Shown here piece after piece: positions 1-6,983 of a stretch of 24,569 nucleotides of DNA (its first letter is position 1; the number at the start of each line of letters is the position of its first letter). The stretch is from contig CAAGLB010000095.1 of the NCBI GenBank assembly GCA_900770635.1, forward strand, positions 1 through 24,569, given 5' to 3'. The translations under genes were made by a program, and so were the position numbers. Below the pieces are notes generated by a model that worked only from the letters and a program-made list of their open reading frames with translations, did no database searches and was not told where the DNA came from. Origin of the DNA: an uncultured Alistipes sp. (GTDB taxonomy: Bacteria > Bacteroidota > Bacteroidia > Bacteroidales > Rikenellaceae).

Positions 1-21
1 CGCATCTGCGACCTTTCAATC

Positions 22-68
22 AAAGCCACCAATGGGACGTACATCAAGTACTACCCATCGGTGGCTTT
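22..68. repeat. Long hairpin, palindromic core 1
   Basis: The outer arms AAAGCCACC (22-30) and GGTGGCTTT (60-68) are perfectly complementary. Inside, ATGGG/CCCAT and GTAC/GTAC pair around the loop ATCAA. The right arm runs into TTTTT on the plus strand, so it could act as an intrinsic terminator for a plus-strand gene lying left of the window. It shares its GTAC-NTCAA-GTAC core with the hairpin at 162-188. Confidence 0.55.
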
Positions 69-161
69 TTCATGTCAAGGCCACATCTGCAACCCTTCTA
101 ACAACAAATTTATTTCTTGTGATAAGTCATCATCTACTGCCGCTAACGAATTATCTCGTCA

Positions 162-188
162 ATGGGCAGTACCTCAAGTACAGCCCAT
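162..188. repeat. Hairpin, palindromic core 2
   Basis: ATGGGC (162-167) pairs with GCCCAT (183-188), and GTAC (169-172) pairs with GTAC (178-181), around the loop CTCAA. It is a diverged second copy of the core at 32-58. No U-tract follows, so it is unlikely to be a terminator on its own. Confidence 0.5.
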
Positions 189-240
189 CGTCTCGAAATT
201 CACCGAGCGTTGTATCTGATGCCTTCTAACAAGAAATTAG

Positions 241-368
241 TGCGCTGAAGTAGGTGGGCAGTGAAGACAACAGAGACAACAGAGAAAATAGAGATTTTTT
301 TTGATAGCCGAGTTTCGCTATCGTCCCTATTCTCCCTATCTTCCCTAAGCTAATTCCCAAATACAACA
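241..368. other. Intergenic, no gene; short repeats and a small hairpin
   Basis: No coding region is supported. Visible features are a purine-rich direct repeat (GACAACAGAGA twice near 269-286), a T8 run near 294-302, a hairpin GATAGC/GCTATC (303-308/317-322), and a pyrimidine-rich heptamer minisatellite with three CCCTA units (323-348). A similar minisatellite lies at 5643-5668. Confidence 0.4.
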
Positions 369-399
369 AAAACCCCAAAGGCTAAGCCCTTGGGGTTTT
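369..399 (-). terminator. Intrinsic terminator of groES-groEL
   Basis: A 10-bp perfect stem, AAAACCCCAA (369-378) with TTGGGGTTTT (390-399), is extended by GGC/GCC around TAA. On the minus strand the stem ends in a T-rich stretch, 23 nt past the groEL stop. It may work in both directions. Confidence 0.85.
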
Positions 400-421
400 A
401 TTATAAATATCCTCGATGGCA

Positions 422-2056
422 TTACATCATGCCGCCCATGCCGCCACCTGCTGCTGCGAGCTCTTTGAGTGGGCTATCCTCCTTCTTTGAGGCGAGGACG
501 CACTCGGTGGTAAGGAACATTGAAGCGATAGATGCTGCGTTCTCCAAGGCAACACGTGACACCTTAGTAGGATCGATGATACCCGCTGCGAGCATATCCT
601 CATACCTATCGTCACGAGCGTTGTAGCCAAAGGCACCCTCGCCCTCCTTAACCTTATTTACAACAACAGAGCCCTCGCCACCGGCGTTAGCAACAATCTG
701 GCGTAATGGCTCCTCTATAGCACGCTTAACAATCTGGATACCTGTTGTCTGGTCGTCGTTATCGCCCTTAAGGCCCTCGAGCGACTTAACAGCACGGATA
801 TATGCCACACCACCACCAGGAACGATACCCTCCTCAACAGCGGCACGTGTAGCTGCAAGTGCGTCGTCAACACGATCCTTCTTCTCCTTCATCTCTACCT
901 CGGTAGCAGCACCTACGTACAACACTGCAACGCCGCCTGAGAGCTTAGCCAAACGCTCCTGAAGCTTCTCACGGTCGTAGTCAGACGATGCGTTCTCGAT
1001 AGAGGCACGAATCTGCTGAACACGTGCTGCGATAGCCTCCTTACTACCTGCACCATCAACGATAGTGGTGTTCTCCTTGTTCAAAGTAATCTTCTCGGCA
1101 GTACCCAACGCCTCAAGGCCAGCATCCTCCATCTTCATACCCTTATCGGTAGAGATTACTGTTGCGCCAGTAAGTGTTGCGATATCCTCGAGCATCTCCT
1201 TGCGACGGTCGCCAAAGCCTGGAGCCTTACATGCTGCAATCTTGAGTGTGCCACGGAGCTTATTTACAACGAGGGCAGAGAGTGCCTCGCCGTCAACATC
1301 CTCAGCGATGATAAGGAGTGAGCGGCCGCTCTGAGCCACTGGCTCAAGGATGCCCATAATCTCCTTCATTGTAGAGATCTTCTTGTCGGTGATAAGGATA
1401 TATGGCTTGTCGAGCTGTGCCTCCATCTTCTCGGTGTCGGTGATGAAGTATGCCGAGATGTAGCCACGGTCAAACTGCATACCCTCAACAACGTCTACAT
1501 GTGTCTCAGTGCCCTTAGCCTCCTCAACGGTGATCACGCCCTCGTTGTTAACCTTGGCCATAGCCTCGGCGATGAGCTTACCGATCTTCGAGTCGTTGTT
1601 AGCCGAGATTGTTGCCACCTGCTCAATCTTGTCGAAGTCTGAACCTACAACCTGGCTCTGAGCCTTGAGCGACTCAACAACCTTCTCTACGGCCTTGTCC
1701 ATGCCTCGCTTGAGATCCATAGGATTAGCGCCCGCAGTAACGTTCTTGATACCTACTGAGATGAGCGACTGAGCAAGAACAGTAGCGGTGGTAGTACCGT
1801 CACCAGCGTCATCATTAGTCTTTGACGCTACCTCACGTACCATCTGTGCGCCCATGTTTGCAAATGTATCCTCGAGCTCTACCTCCTTAGCTACGGTAAC
1901 ACCATCTTTTGTTACCTGTGGAGCACCGAACTTCTTGTCGATAATCACGTTGCGTCCCTTAGGGCCGAGAGTTACCTTCACAGCGTTGCATAGTGCATCA
2001 ACGCCCTCCTTGAGAAGCTCACGAGCCTCTACATTATATCTAATATCCTTAGCCAT
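422..2056 (-). CDS. groEL: Chaperonin GroEL (Hsp60), 544 aa
   Basis: This is the large chaperonin subunit. It forms a double-ring cytoplasmic folding chamber that binds unfolded proteins and works with GroES and ATP. It is full length. The start MAKDIRYNVEARELL, the ATP-site motif GDGTTTATVLAQ near residue 87, and the C-terminal Gly-Met tail GGGMGGMM are all as expected for the family. It lies 26 nt downstream of groES in the usual groES-groEL order and is followed by a strong terminator at 369-399. No separate promoter is seen between the two genes, so they are very probably one transcript. Nothing unusual is visible in the protein. Confidence 0.99.
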   Translation of the reverse strand: MAKDIRYNVEARELLKEGVDALCNAVKVTLGPKGRNVIIDKKFGAPQVTKDGVTVAKEVELEDTFANMGAQMVREVASKTNDDAGDGTTTATVLAQSLISVGIKNVTAGANPMDLKRGMDKAVEKVVESLKAQSQVVGSDFDKIEQVATISANNDSKIGKLIAEAMAKVNNEGVITVEEAKGTETHVDVVEGMQFDRGYISAYFITDTEKMEAQLDKPYILITDKKISTMKEIMGILEPVAQSGRSLLIIAEDVDGEALSALVVNKLRGTLKIAACKAPGFGDRRKEMLEDIATLTGATVISTDKGMKMEDAGLEALGTAEKITLNKENTTIVDGAGSKEAIAARVQQIRASIENASSDYDREKLQERLAKLSGGVAVLYVGAATEVEMKEKKDRVDDALAATRAAVEEGIVPGGGVAYIRAVKSLEGLKGDNDDQTTGIQIVKRAIEEPLRQIVANAGGEGSVVVNKVKEGEGAFGYNARDDRYEDMLAAGIIDPTKVSRVALENAASIASMFLTTECVLASKKEDSPLKELAAAGGGMGGMM

Positions 2057-2082
2057 TATTTCTATCGTTGTTTAGTTGTTAA

Positions 2083-2355
2083 TTACTCGATTACTGCGAT
2101 GATGTCGGACTGCTTCATCACGAGGTAGTCCTCGCCATCGTGGTGAAGTTCAGTGCCAGCATACTTGCCATAGATCACTGTGTCGCCTACCTTTACCTCC
2201 ATCTTGATGTCGGCTGTTCCTGGGCCAGCGGCAATTACCTTGCCCATAAGAGGCTTCTCCTTAGCTGTGTCTGGAATGAAAAGGCCACCTGCGGTCTTCT
2301 CCTCTGCTGGATTGGGCTTTACCAATACGCGGTCTGAAAGTGGTTTTACTGCCAT
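2083..2355 (-). CDS. groES: Co-chaperonin GroES (Hsp10), 90 aa
   Basis: GroES is the heptameric lid that closes the GroEL chamber. The protein shows the family start MAVKPLSDRVLVKP, a mobile-loop region around residues 16-33 (EEKTAGGLFIPDTAKEK), and the conserved segment VGDTVIYGKYAGTEL. Its length is normal for the family. It is the first gene of the groES-groEL pair. The 116 nt upstream contain two inverted repeats (2404-2450 and 2455-2471) and no clear TAnnTTTG box, so it may use a dedicated heat-shock control rather than the housekeeping promoter type seen elsewhere here. That regulatory reading is inference. Confidence 0.98.
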   Translation of the reverse strand: MAVKPLSDRVLVKPNPAEEKTAGGLFIPDTAKEKPLMGKVIAAGPGTADIKMEVKVGDTVIYGKYAGTELHHDGEDYLVMKQSDIIAVIE

Positions 2356-2403
2356 AAATGTTATGTTTTAATTATTATTAATTATTCTCTGTTTGACTTT
2401 GTT

Positions 2404-2450
2404 GGTGTCAATTACTGTGCCGAAGCGTTTGTTGACGCATTATTGACACC
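2404..2450 (-). promoter_or_regulatory. Inverted repeat upstream of groES
   Basis: The arms GGTGTCAAT (2404-2412) and ATTGACACC (2442-2450) are perfect complements separated by 29 nt. A small inner hairpin, GCGT/ACGC, lies at 2425-2428/2435-2438. The repeat sits 49-95 nt before the groES start. It does not match CIRCE (TTAGCACTC-N9-GAGTGCTAA). It could be an operator or an RNA hairpin; its role is unproven. Confidence 0.4.
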
Positions 2451-2454
2451 TATC

Positions 2455-2471
2455 TATGACAAAATGTCATA
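2455..2471. promoter_or_regulatory. Short palindrome between rarA and groES
   Basis: TATGACA-AAA-TGTCATA is a perfect 7-bp-arm palindrome that starts directly after the rarA stop codon and about 100 nt before groES. It has no U-tract, so it resembles a dimeric regulator site more than a terminator. The regulator is unknown. Confidence 0.35.
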
Positions 2472-3752
2472 CTATTTCTCATATTTGTCGCCCCACAAGG
2501 CGTGCATGCGCTCGGCGATTTTATGCTCCTGGGCATTGCTTACGTTGGGCGTGTAGAAGCGTGTGCCACTAAGCGAGTCGGGCAAGAACTCCTGCTTTAC
2601 GAAGTTGCCCGCATAGTCGTGGGCATACTTATATTCTGCACCATAGCCCATATCGCCCATAAGCTTCGTGGGGGCATTGCGCAGGTGCAGCGGTACTGGG
2701 CGATTTGTAGTGTCGTGTTCGACCATCGCCAAGGCCTTATTTATGGCGGCGTACGCCGAGTTGCTCTTAGGGCTTGTGGCGAGATATATGGTAGTCTCGG
2801 CAAGCGTGATGCGTGCCTCGGGCATGCCAATCTTATGCACCGTGTCGAAGCAGGCGTTAGCCAAGAGTAGGGCATTAGGGTTGGCAAGACCTACATCTTC
2901 GGAGGCCAATATCACAAGGCGGCGGGCGATAAATCGTGGCTCCTCGCCACCAGCAAGCATGCGTGCGAGGTAGTAGATAGCGGCATTGGGATCGCTGCCA
3001 CGTACCGACTTGATAAATGCCGATATAACGTCGTAGTGCTGCTCGCCACTCTTATCGTAGAGGGCGATGTTTTGCTGTAAGCACTCTGTTACACGCTCGT
3101 CGTTGATTATGATGTTGCCCTCCGATGCACCGAGAATGATGTCGAGGATGTTGAGCAGCTTGCGGGCATCGCCTCCCGAGAAGCGGAACAGCGCCTCGGT
3201 CTCCTCGACCTTTATGTTACGCTTTTTAAGCTCGTCGTCGGTTGTGAGCGCACGGTCGAGAAGCGTCTGCAACTCGCCGTCGTCCATGGGCTTAAGCACA
3301 TATACCTGACAGCGGCTCAAGAGTGGCGATATAACCTCGAACGATGGGTTCTCGGTGGTAGCACCAATTAGCGTCACTATGCCCTGCTCCACAGCGCCAA
3401 GCAGCGAGTCTTGCTGCGACTTGTTGAAGCGGTGAATCTCGTCGATAAACAAGAATGCGGGGCGCGCGCTGAATAGGTGCTGGTTCTTCGCCTTGTCGAT
3501 AACCTCACGCACATCCTTCACGCCCGACGTTACTGCCGAGAGGGTGTAGAATGGGCGGTCGAGGGCGTTGGCAACAATCTTGGCGAGAGTGGTCTTGCCC
3601 ACACCTGGAGGGCCCCACAGGATGAATGAGGGCACGCCGCCCGAGGCGATAAACTTGCGGAATACGCCGTTATCGCCTACGAGGTGCTTTTGTCCTATGT
3701 AGTCGTCTAAGCTCTGTGGACGCAGACGCTCAGCCAAGGGTTGTTGTGCCAT
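2472..3752 (-). CDS. rarA: Replication-associated recombination protein A, AAA+ ATPase, 426 aa
   Basis: RarA (MgsA) is a clamp-loader-like AAA+ ATPase that acts at stalled replication forks and is related to eukaryotic WRNIP1. The sequence shows Walker A GPPGVGKTT (about residues 48-56), Walker B FLFIDEIHR (about 100-108), the sensor-type motif GATTENPSF, and the C-terminal MgsA region with the conserved RNAPTKLMGDMGYG. The length matches the family. It starts 3 nt after the stop of the upstream MFS transporter gene, so the two are probably cotranscribed from the promoter near 5149. No functional link between transporter and RarA is obvious. Confidence 0.96.
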   Translation of the reverse strand: MAQQPLAERLRPQSLDDYIGQKHLVGDNGVFRKFIASGGVPSFILWGPPGVGKTTLAKIVANALDRPFYTLSAVTSGVKDVREVIDKAKNQHLFSARPAFLFIDEIHRFNKSQQDSLLGAVEQGIVTLIGATTENPSFEVISPLLSRCQVYVLKPMDDGELQTLLDRALTTDDELKKRNIKVEETEALFRFSGGDARKLLNILDIILGASEGNIIINDERVTECLQQNIALYDKSGEQHYDVISAFIKSVRGSDPNAAIYYLARMLAGGEEPRFIARRLVILASEDVGLANPNALLLANACFDTVHKIGMPEARITLAETTIYLATSPKSNSAYAAINKALAMVEHDTTNRPVPLHLRNAPTKLMGDMGYGAEYKYAHDYAGNFVKQEFLPDSLSGTRFYTPNVSNAQEHKIAERMHALWGDKYEK

Positions 3753-3755
3753 ATA

Positions 3756-5099
3756 TTAGTGCTGAATGTTAGCCATCTTATTTGGCTCGTGCTTATAGCG
3801 GAATAAAATCATAAAGGCAAGAGCCACAACGAGGGCATATCCTGCGAAGATAAACCATGTCTGCTGCCAGCCACCAGCCACCTCGGGGCGTGACACGAGG
3901 TAGCCACCCTCCCATGTGCAGAAGTGGTCAACGACCTTACCTGCGATATATGTACCCACCGAAGCACCGATACCGTTTGTCATGAGCATGAACAGGCCCT
4001 GAGCGCTACCCTGCATGCTCTTAGGAGCCTCCTGCTGAACGAACATAGCGCCCGACACGTTGAAGAAGTCGAAGGCAACGCCATAGACGATACATGAGCC
4101 AATGAGAGCCAATACGCCGAGAGTAGTAGTTGTTGTACCCACGCCAAAGAGTCCGAAGCGCAATACCCATGCAAGCATGGCGATGAGCATCACGTTCTTG
4201 ATGCCGAAACGACGAAGGAAGAAGGCGGTCATAAGGATGCACAAAGCCTCAGAGATCTGCGATAGCGACACGAGCATCGTTGGGTTTGAGGCAAACCAGT
4301 CATCAGAGATAGCACGGAAACTATTGATATACGATGTGGCATAGCCATTAGTAATCTGCAACGACACGCCAAGAAGCATCGAGAAGATGAAGAACATAGC
4401 CATAGTCTTTGACTTGAACAGCACGAAGGCATCGAGGCCAAGGCGCTCGGCAAGGCTCTTCTTCTCGTTCGACTGGCTTAGTGGGCACTCTGGCAAGGTG
4501 AACGAGTAAGCACCAAGGATGAGGCCCAATACGCCGCAGATGATGAGCTGCATGTATGTGAACTGTGCATTATCGGCCAAGCCAAACGACACGCTGTTTA
4601 CAAGCCACATAGAGGCGATGAAACCTACTGTGCCGAGGGTGCGGATAGGTGGAAATGCCTTCACAAAGTCGAGGCCCGAGCGTGTGAGTGTGCCAAAGGC
4701 TACGGTGTTCGAGAGCGCAATGGTTGGCATGTAGAATGCAACGCTTAGAACGTAAGGGATGAAGATAGGCCAGATGTTAGCCACATAGTCGGCATTGCCA
4801 CCATTTGATGCTGCAAGCTCTGTTGCCTGAATACCGAAGTAGGCAGCAACAAGCATGAAGCCACCTGCCAAGAGGTGCGAGATGCCCAGCAGACGCTGTG
4901 GCTGCACATATTTGTCAGCGATGATACCCATGATTGCGGGCATGAAGATAGATACTACGCCCTGCGCTACATAGAACCATGAGATGTAAGCACCGAGGCC
5001 TACACGGCCCAAAAACTGGCCGACACAAGTAAGATATGCTCCCCACACTGCAAACTGCAGGAAGTTCATAATAATTAGACGTGACTTGATGTTGTTCAT
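3756..5099 (-). CDS. MFS transporter, nucleoside:H+ symporter type, 447 aa
   Basis: This is an inner-membrane major facilitator protein with about 12 hydrophobic segments. The N-terminal segment MNFLQFAVWGAYLTCVGQFL and the GIIADKY loop after the second membrane segment resemble the nucleoside-proton symporter branch (NupG/XapB-like), so uptake of nucleosides is the likely role. The exact substrate cannot be read from the sequence, and sugar uptake remains possible. It is the first gene of a pair with rarA (3-nt gap). A TATCTTTG box on the minus strand at 5149-5156 is a plausible promoter about 50 nt before the start. Confidence 0.85.
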   Translation of the reverse strand: MNNIKSRLIIMNFLQFAVWGAYLTCVGQFLGRVGLGAYISWFYVAQGVVSIFMPAIMGIIADKYVQPQRLLGISHLLAGGFMLVAAYFGIQATELAASNGGNADYVANIWPIFIPYVLSVAFYMPTIALSNTVAFGTLTRSGLDFVKAFPPIRTLGTVGFIASMWLVNSVSFGLADNAQFTYMQLIICGVLGLILGAYSFTLPECPLSQSNEKKSLAERLGLDAFVLFKSKTMAMFFIFSMLLGVSLQITNGYATSYINSFRAISDDWFASNPTMLVSLSQISEALCILMTAFFLRRFGIKNVMLIAMLAWVLRFGLFGVGTTTTTLGVLALIGSCIVYGVAFDFFNVSGAMFVQQEAPKSMQGSAQGLFMLMTNGIGASVGTYIAGKVVDHFCTWEGGYLVSRPEVAGGWQQTWFIFAGYALVVALAFMILFRYKHEPNKMANIQH

Positions 5100-5148
5100 A
5101 ATCAGTTGTTTATGTGTTTTTTAATATATGCATGTGTAAAAATCTTAA

Positions 5149-5156
5149 CAAAGATA
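5149..5156 (-). promoter_or_regulatory. Promoter -7 box of the MFS-rarA pair
   Basis: TATCTTTG on the minus strand matches the Bacteroidota -7 consensus TAnnTTTG. The matching TTTG (5182-5185) lies 25 nt upstream rather than 19-21, so the -33 element is weak. It stands back to back with the tRNA promoter. Confidence 0.5.
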
Positions 5157-5177
5157 TGAAAAAAAATTGCAATTTTC

Positions 5178-5208
5178 TTTGCAAATCAAAAAATAAGTTC
5201 TACTTTTG
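5178..5208 (+). promoter_or_regulatory. tRNA-Gln promoter
   Basis: TTTG (5178-5181), a 19-nt spacer and TACTTTTG (5201-5208) give a full match to the Bacteroidota -33/-7 consensus. The tRNA begins 20 nt after the -7 box. Confidence 0.8.
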
Positions 5209-5227
5209 CATCGTCAAAAACAAATAT

Positions 5228-5298
5228 TGGGCTATGGTGTAATGGTAACACTACAGATTCTGGTCCTGTCATTCTTGGTTCGAATCCAGGTAGCCCAA
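5228..5298 (+). tRNA. tRNA-Gln, anticodon CTG
   Basis: A complete cloverleaf can be drawn. The acceptor TGGGCTA pairs with TAGCCCA and is followed by discriminator A. The D-stem is GTGT/ACAC with GG in the loop. The anticodon loop TTCTGGT reads CTG (Gln, CAG codons). The T-arm is CTTGG-TTCGAAT-CCAGG. The top pair of the anticodon stem is an A-C mismatch (ACAGA against CCTGT). CCA is not encoded. It has its own promoter and terminator and is transcribed alone. The 3' end recurs in inverted orientation at 5492-5506. Confidence 0.95.
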
Positions 5299-5300
5299 CT

Positions 5301-5336
5301 AAAAAGAGAACAACATCATGTTGTTCTCTTTTTTTT
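5301..5336 (+). terminator. Intrinsic terminator of tRNA-Gln
   Basis: A 15-bp perfect stem (5301-5315 with 5319-5333), loop TCA, ends in a run of eight T residues. It starts 2 nt after the tRNA. Confidence 0.9.
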
Positions 5337-5354
5337 GTTGGGCTTTGCTTTGGG

Positions 5355-5467
5355 TGGGGGCAAGAGTAGTCGTGCCGACTATTAATTAGTGTAGGGCATT
5401 TGTCATTGATGCGAGCATCAGACAACGCCCTACACTAATTACAGCTACGCTGCACCTCTTGCCCCCA
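5355..5467. repeat. Large nested inverted repeat (cruciform-like)
   Basis: The outer arms TGGGGGCAAGAG (5355-5366) and CTCTTGCCCCCA (5456-5467) are perfect complements. Between them lie a small hairpin TAGTCG-TGC-CGACTA (5367-5381) and a long hairpin. In the long one, AATTAGTGTAGGGC (5384-5397) pairs with GCCCTACACTAATT (5427-5440), followed inward by TTGTC/GACAA and TGATGC/GCATCA. No coding capacity is convincing. This much nested pairing suggests a palindromic mobile repeat or a structured RNA. It lies just past the tRNA terminator. Confidence 0.6.
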
Positions 5468-5491
5468 TCACAACCTGCCATGATTTATTTT

Positions 5492-5506
5492 TTGGGCTAC
5501 CTGATT
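5492..5506 (-). repeat. Inverted partial copy of the tRNA-Gln 3' end
   Basis: Read on the minus strand this is GAATC-AGGTAGCCCAA. It matches the last 17 nt of the tRNA at 5282-5298 except for one missing C. An att duplication made by tRNA-targeting integration would be in direct orientation, so this inverted copy is more likely a rearranged or palindromic remnant. Confidence 0.5.
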
Positions 5507-5523
5507 CTCACTGCTCGCTGGTT

Positions 5524-5640
5524 GAGCCGATATGAGGGTGTTTTATTGCTCGGGCAAAAGCCCTGCGCTTTTTATAAGGTATCGGCTCTACTGCTAAAGC
5601 AGTTCGAATCCAAGTATAAGGAATTTTTTTGTTTTATAAA
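5524..5640 (+). other. Structured non-coding segment, function unknown
   Basis: GAGCCGATA (5524-5532) pairs with TATCGGCTC (5580-5588). Inside lies GGGC-AAAA-GCCC. Just after the stem comes ACTGC-TAAA-GCAGT (5590-5603), then a tRNA T-loop-like TTCGAATCC and a T7 run near 5624-5630. I could not fold it into a valid tRNA because the would-be T-stem does not pair. It may be a small RNA or a decayed tRNA-derived repeat. No protein is supported. Confidence 0.35.
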
Positions 5641-5691
5641 ATGTCCCATCTATCCCATCCTCCCTATCGGTCAGAGCGTAGTTTTCACAAA

Positions 5692-5728
5692 AATAGTCGC
5701 AGAAAGCCTATTGCCCTCTGCGACTATT
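5692..5728 (-). terminator. Intrinsic terminator of the rnf operon
   Basis: A 12-bp perfect stem AATAGTCGCAGA (5692-5703) / TCTGCGACTATT (5717-5728) is followed on the minus strand by a T-rich stretch (TTTTTGTG). It lies 20 nt past the rnfA stop. Confidence 0.85.
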
Positions 5729-5747
5729 ATATATATGGTATCGTCCG

Positions 5748-6398
5748 TTAAGGAAGTGGCACGACGTTGGCGAAGCCCATGAAGGCCATGGCGAGTAGGC
5801 CGGCTGTGATAAGTGCGATAGGCACACCACGCATGCCCTGTGGCACGTCCTCGACCTCCAAGCGCTCACGGATACCTGCAAACAGGATAAGCGCAAGGGC
5901 GAAGCCCAAGGCGATAGATGTTGAGTATATCACCGACGTAAGCAAGTCGAAGTCCTTCTGCACAGCGATGATGGCAACGCCAAGCACAGCACAGTTGGTG
6001 GTGATAAGTGGTAGGAAGATACCGAGTGCCTGATAAAGCGATGGCGACACCTTCTTAAGCACAATCTCGACCATCTGCACGAGGGCAGCGATAACCAAGA
6101 TAAAGACGATAGTCTGCATATACTCGATGCCGAAAGGAACAAGTATAAAGTGCTGGAGCGACCAAGTAACAACAGCAGAGAGCGCCATGACAAAGGTTAC
6201 GGCCATACCCATACCTACCGATGTCTCAACCTTTGACGACACGCCAAGGAATGGGCAGATACCCAAGAACTGCGACAAAACGACATTATTGACGAAGATA
6301 GCGCCGATGACAATGGCGAATAGGGTGATGGCCTCAACGCTGATGGTGCCATCGACAAAACCCTGGATTACCTCTTTCGAAATATTTATCTCTCCCAT
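5748..6398 (-). CDS. rnfA: Ion-translocating oxidoreductase complex subunit RnfA, 216 aa
   Basis: RnfA is an integral inner-membrane subunit of the Rnf complex, which couples electron transfer between ferredoxin and NAD+ to Na+ or H+ movement. RnfA and RnfE are homologous six-helix proteins inserted in opposite orientations. Here the core begins at about residue 25 with a hydrophobic segment carrying VNNVVLSQFLGICPFLGVS, a hallmark of RnfA/NqrE. The ~24-residue N-terminal extension makes it slightly longer than the usual ~193 aa. It starts 3 nt after rnfE and is the last gene of the operon, before the terminator at 5692-5728. Confidence 0.96.
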   Translation of the reverse strand: MGEINISKEVIQGFVDGTISVEAITLFAIVIGAIFVNNVVLSQFLGICPFLGVSSKVETSVGMGMAVTFVMALSAVVTWSLQHFILVPFGIEYMQTIVFILVIAALVQMVEIVLKKVSPSLYQALGIFLPLITTNCAVLGVAIIAVQKDFDLLTSVIYSTSIALGFALALILFAGIRERLEVEDVPQGMRGVPIALITAGLLAMAFMGFANVVPLP

Positions 6399-6401
6399 AA
6401 T

Positions 6402-6983
6402 TTATCGTTTTGCTACTTTATTAAACAATACCATCAAATATCCGAGCACGAGGAAGCCACCAGGGGCAAGGATAAACAAGAGGGGCATGACATCTGGGGC
6501 GAAGCTAATGCCAAAGATTGAGCCCGAGCCAAGGATCTCACGCACAGCACCAATAGCGGTGAGCGATAGGGTAAAGCCAAGGCCGATACCCACGCCATCG
6601 AGTGCTGAGTCGATAATGCCATTCTTTGAGGCGAAGGCCTCGGCACGTCCCAGGATGATGCAGTTAACAACAATCAGCGGGATGAAGACGCCGAGCGATG
6701 CGTATAGCGATGGCACGTAGGCCTTCATGAGCATCTCGATGATGGTTACGAACGAGGCGATGACAACGATGAATGCTGGGATACGCACCTTGTCGGGTAC
6801 GATGCCCTTGATGAGCGAAATTACCATGTTAGACATGATAAGAACGACCATTGTGGCAACACCCATACCCATGCCGTTGATTGCCGATGATGTAACACCG
6901 AGTGTGGGGCACATACCCAAGATAAGAACAAATGTTGGGTTCTCCTTGATGATGCCCTTGGTTATAAGTTGAAGCTTACTCAT
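6402..6983 (-). CDS. rnfE: Ion-translocating oxidoreductase complex subunit RnfE, 193 aa
   Basis: RnfE is the membrane subunit paired with RnfA (NqrD family). The start is MSKLQLITKGIIKENPTF and the next segment is VLILGMCPTLGVTSSA, typical of RnfE. The open frame extends 34 codons further upstream, but that part overlaps the rnfG coding region and is unlike the family, so I use the ATG at 6983. An AAAGGAG sequence at 6993-6999 (minus) supports this start. The start overlaps the rnfG stop by 8 nt, which suggests translational coupling. The length matches the family. Confidence 0.95.
   Translation of the reverse strand: MSKLQLITKGIIKENPTFVLILGMCPTLGVTSSAINGMGMGVATMVVLIMSNMVISLIKGIVPDKVRIPAFIVVIASFVTIIEMLMKAYVPSLYASLGVFIPLIVVNCIILGRAEAFASKNGIIDSALDGVGIGLGFTLSLTAIGAVREILGSGSIFGISFAPDVMPLLFILAPGGFLVLGYLMVLFNKVAKR

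Larger units (their letters stand above)
3..240. repeat. Degenerate repeat tract with three related units
   Basis: Three diverged units start at about 3, 84 and 213. Each begins with CATCTG or TATCTG followed by a CCTTT or CCTTCTAACAA-like stretch; the second (84-110) and third (213-237) units share CCTTCTAACAA[C/G]AAATT. Palindromic hairpin cores lie between them (22-68 and 162-188). The spacing is irregular (about 80 and 130 nt), so this is not a CRISPR array. No convincing protein is encoded. The tract may be dispersed Bacteroidales intergenic repeats or a remnant of a mobile sequence. Its function is unknown. Confidence 0.5.

Noticed and set aside
32..229. 65-codon plus-strand frame in the left intergenic region
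   Set aside because: It runs through two palindromic hairpins and repeat units and has no protein-like composition.
3..240. Possible CRISPR array
   Set aside because: Repeat units are diverged and irregularly spaced, with hairpins rather than unique spacers between them, and no cas gene is present.
2404..2450. CIRCE element for HrcA control of groES
   Set aside because: The sequence does not match TTAGCACTC-N9-GAGTGCTAA and the spacer is 29 nt.
5282..5506. Attachment-site pair (attL/attR) of an integrated element at tRNA-Gln
   Set aside because: The two copies are inverted, not direct, and no integrase or cargo lies between them.
5563..5625. Possible second tRNA (T-loop-like TTCGAATCC)
   Set aside because: The bases flanking the loop do not form a T-stem, and no anticodon arm or D-arm can be drawn.
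5459..5782. 107-codon plus-strand frame right of the tRNA
   Set aside because: It crosses structured repeats and the rnf terminator and runs into rnfA antisense.
6127..6720. 197-codon plus-strand open frame across rnfA and rnfE
   Set aside because: It is antisense to two clearly recognised Rnf genes, has no family resemblance, and has no promoter.
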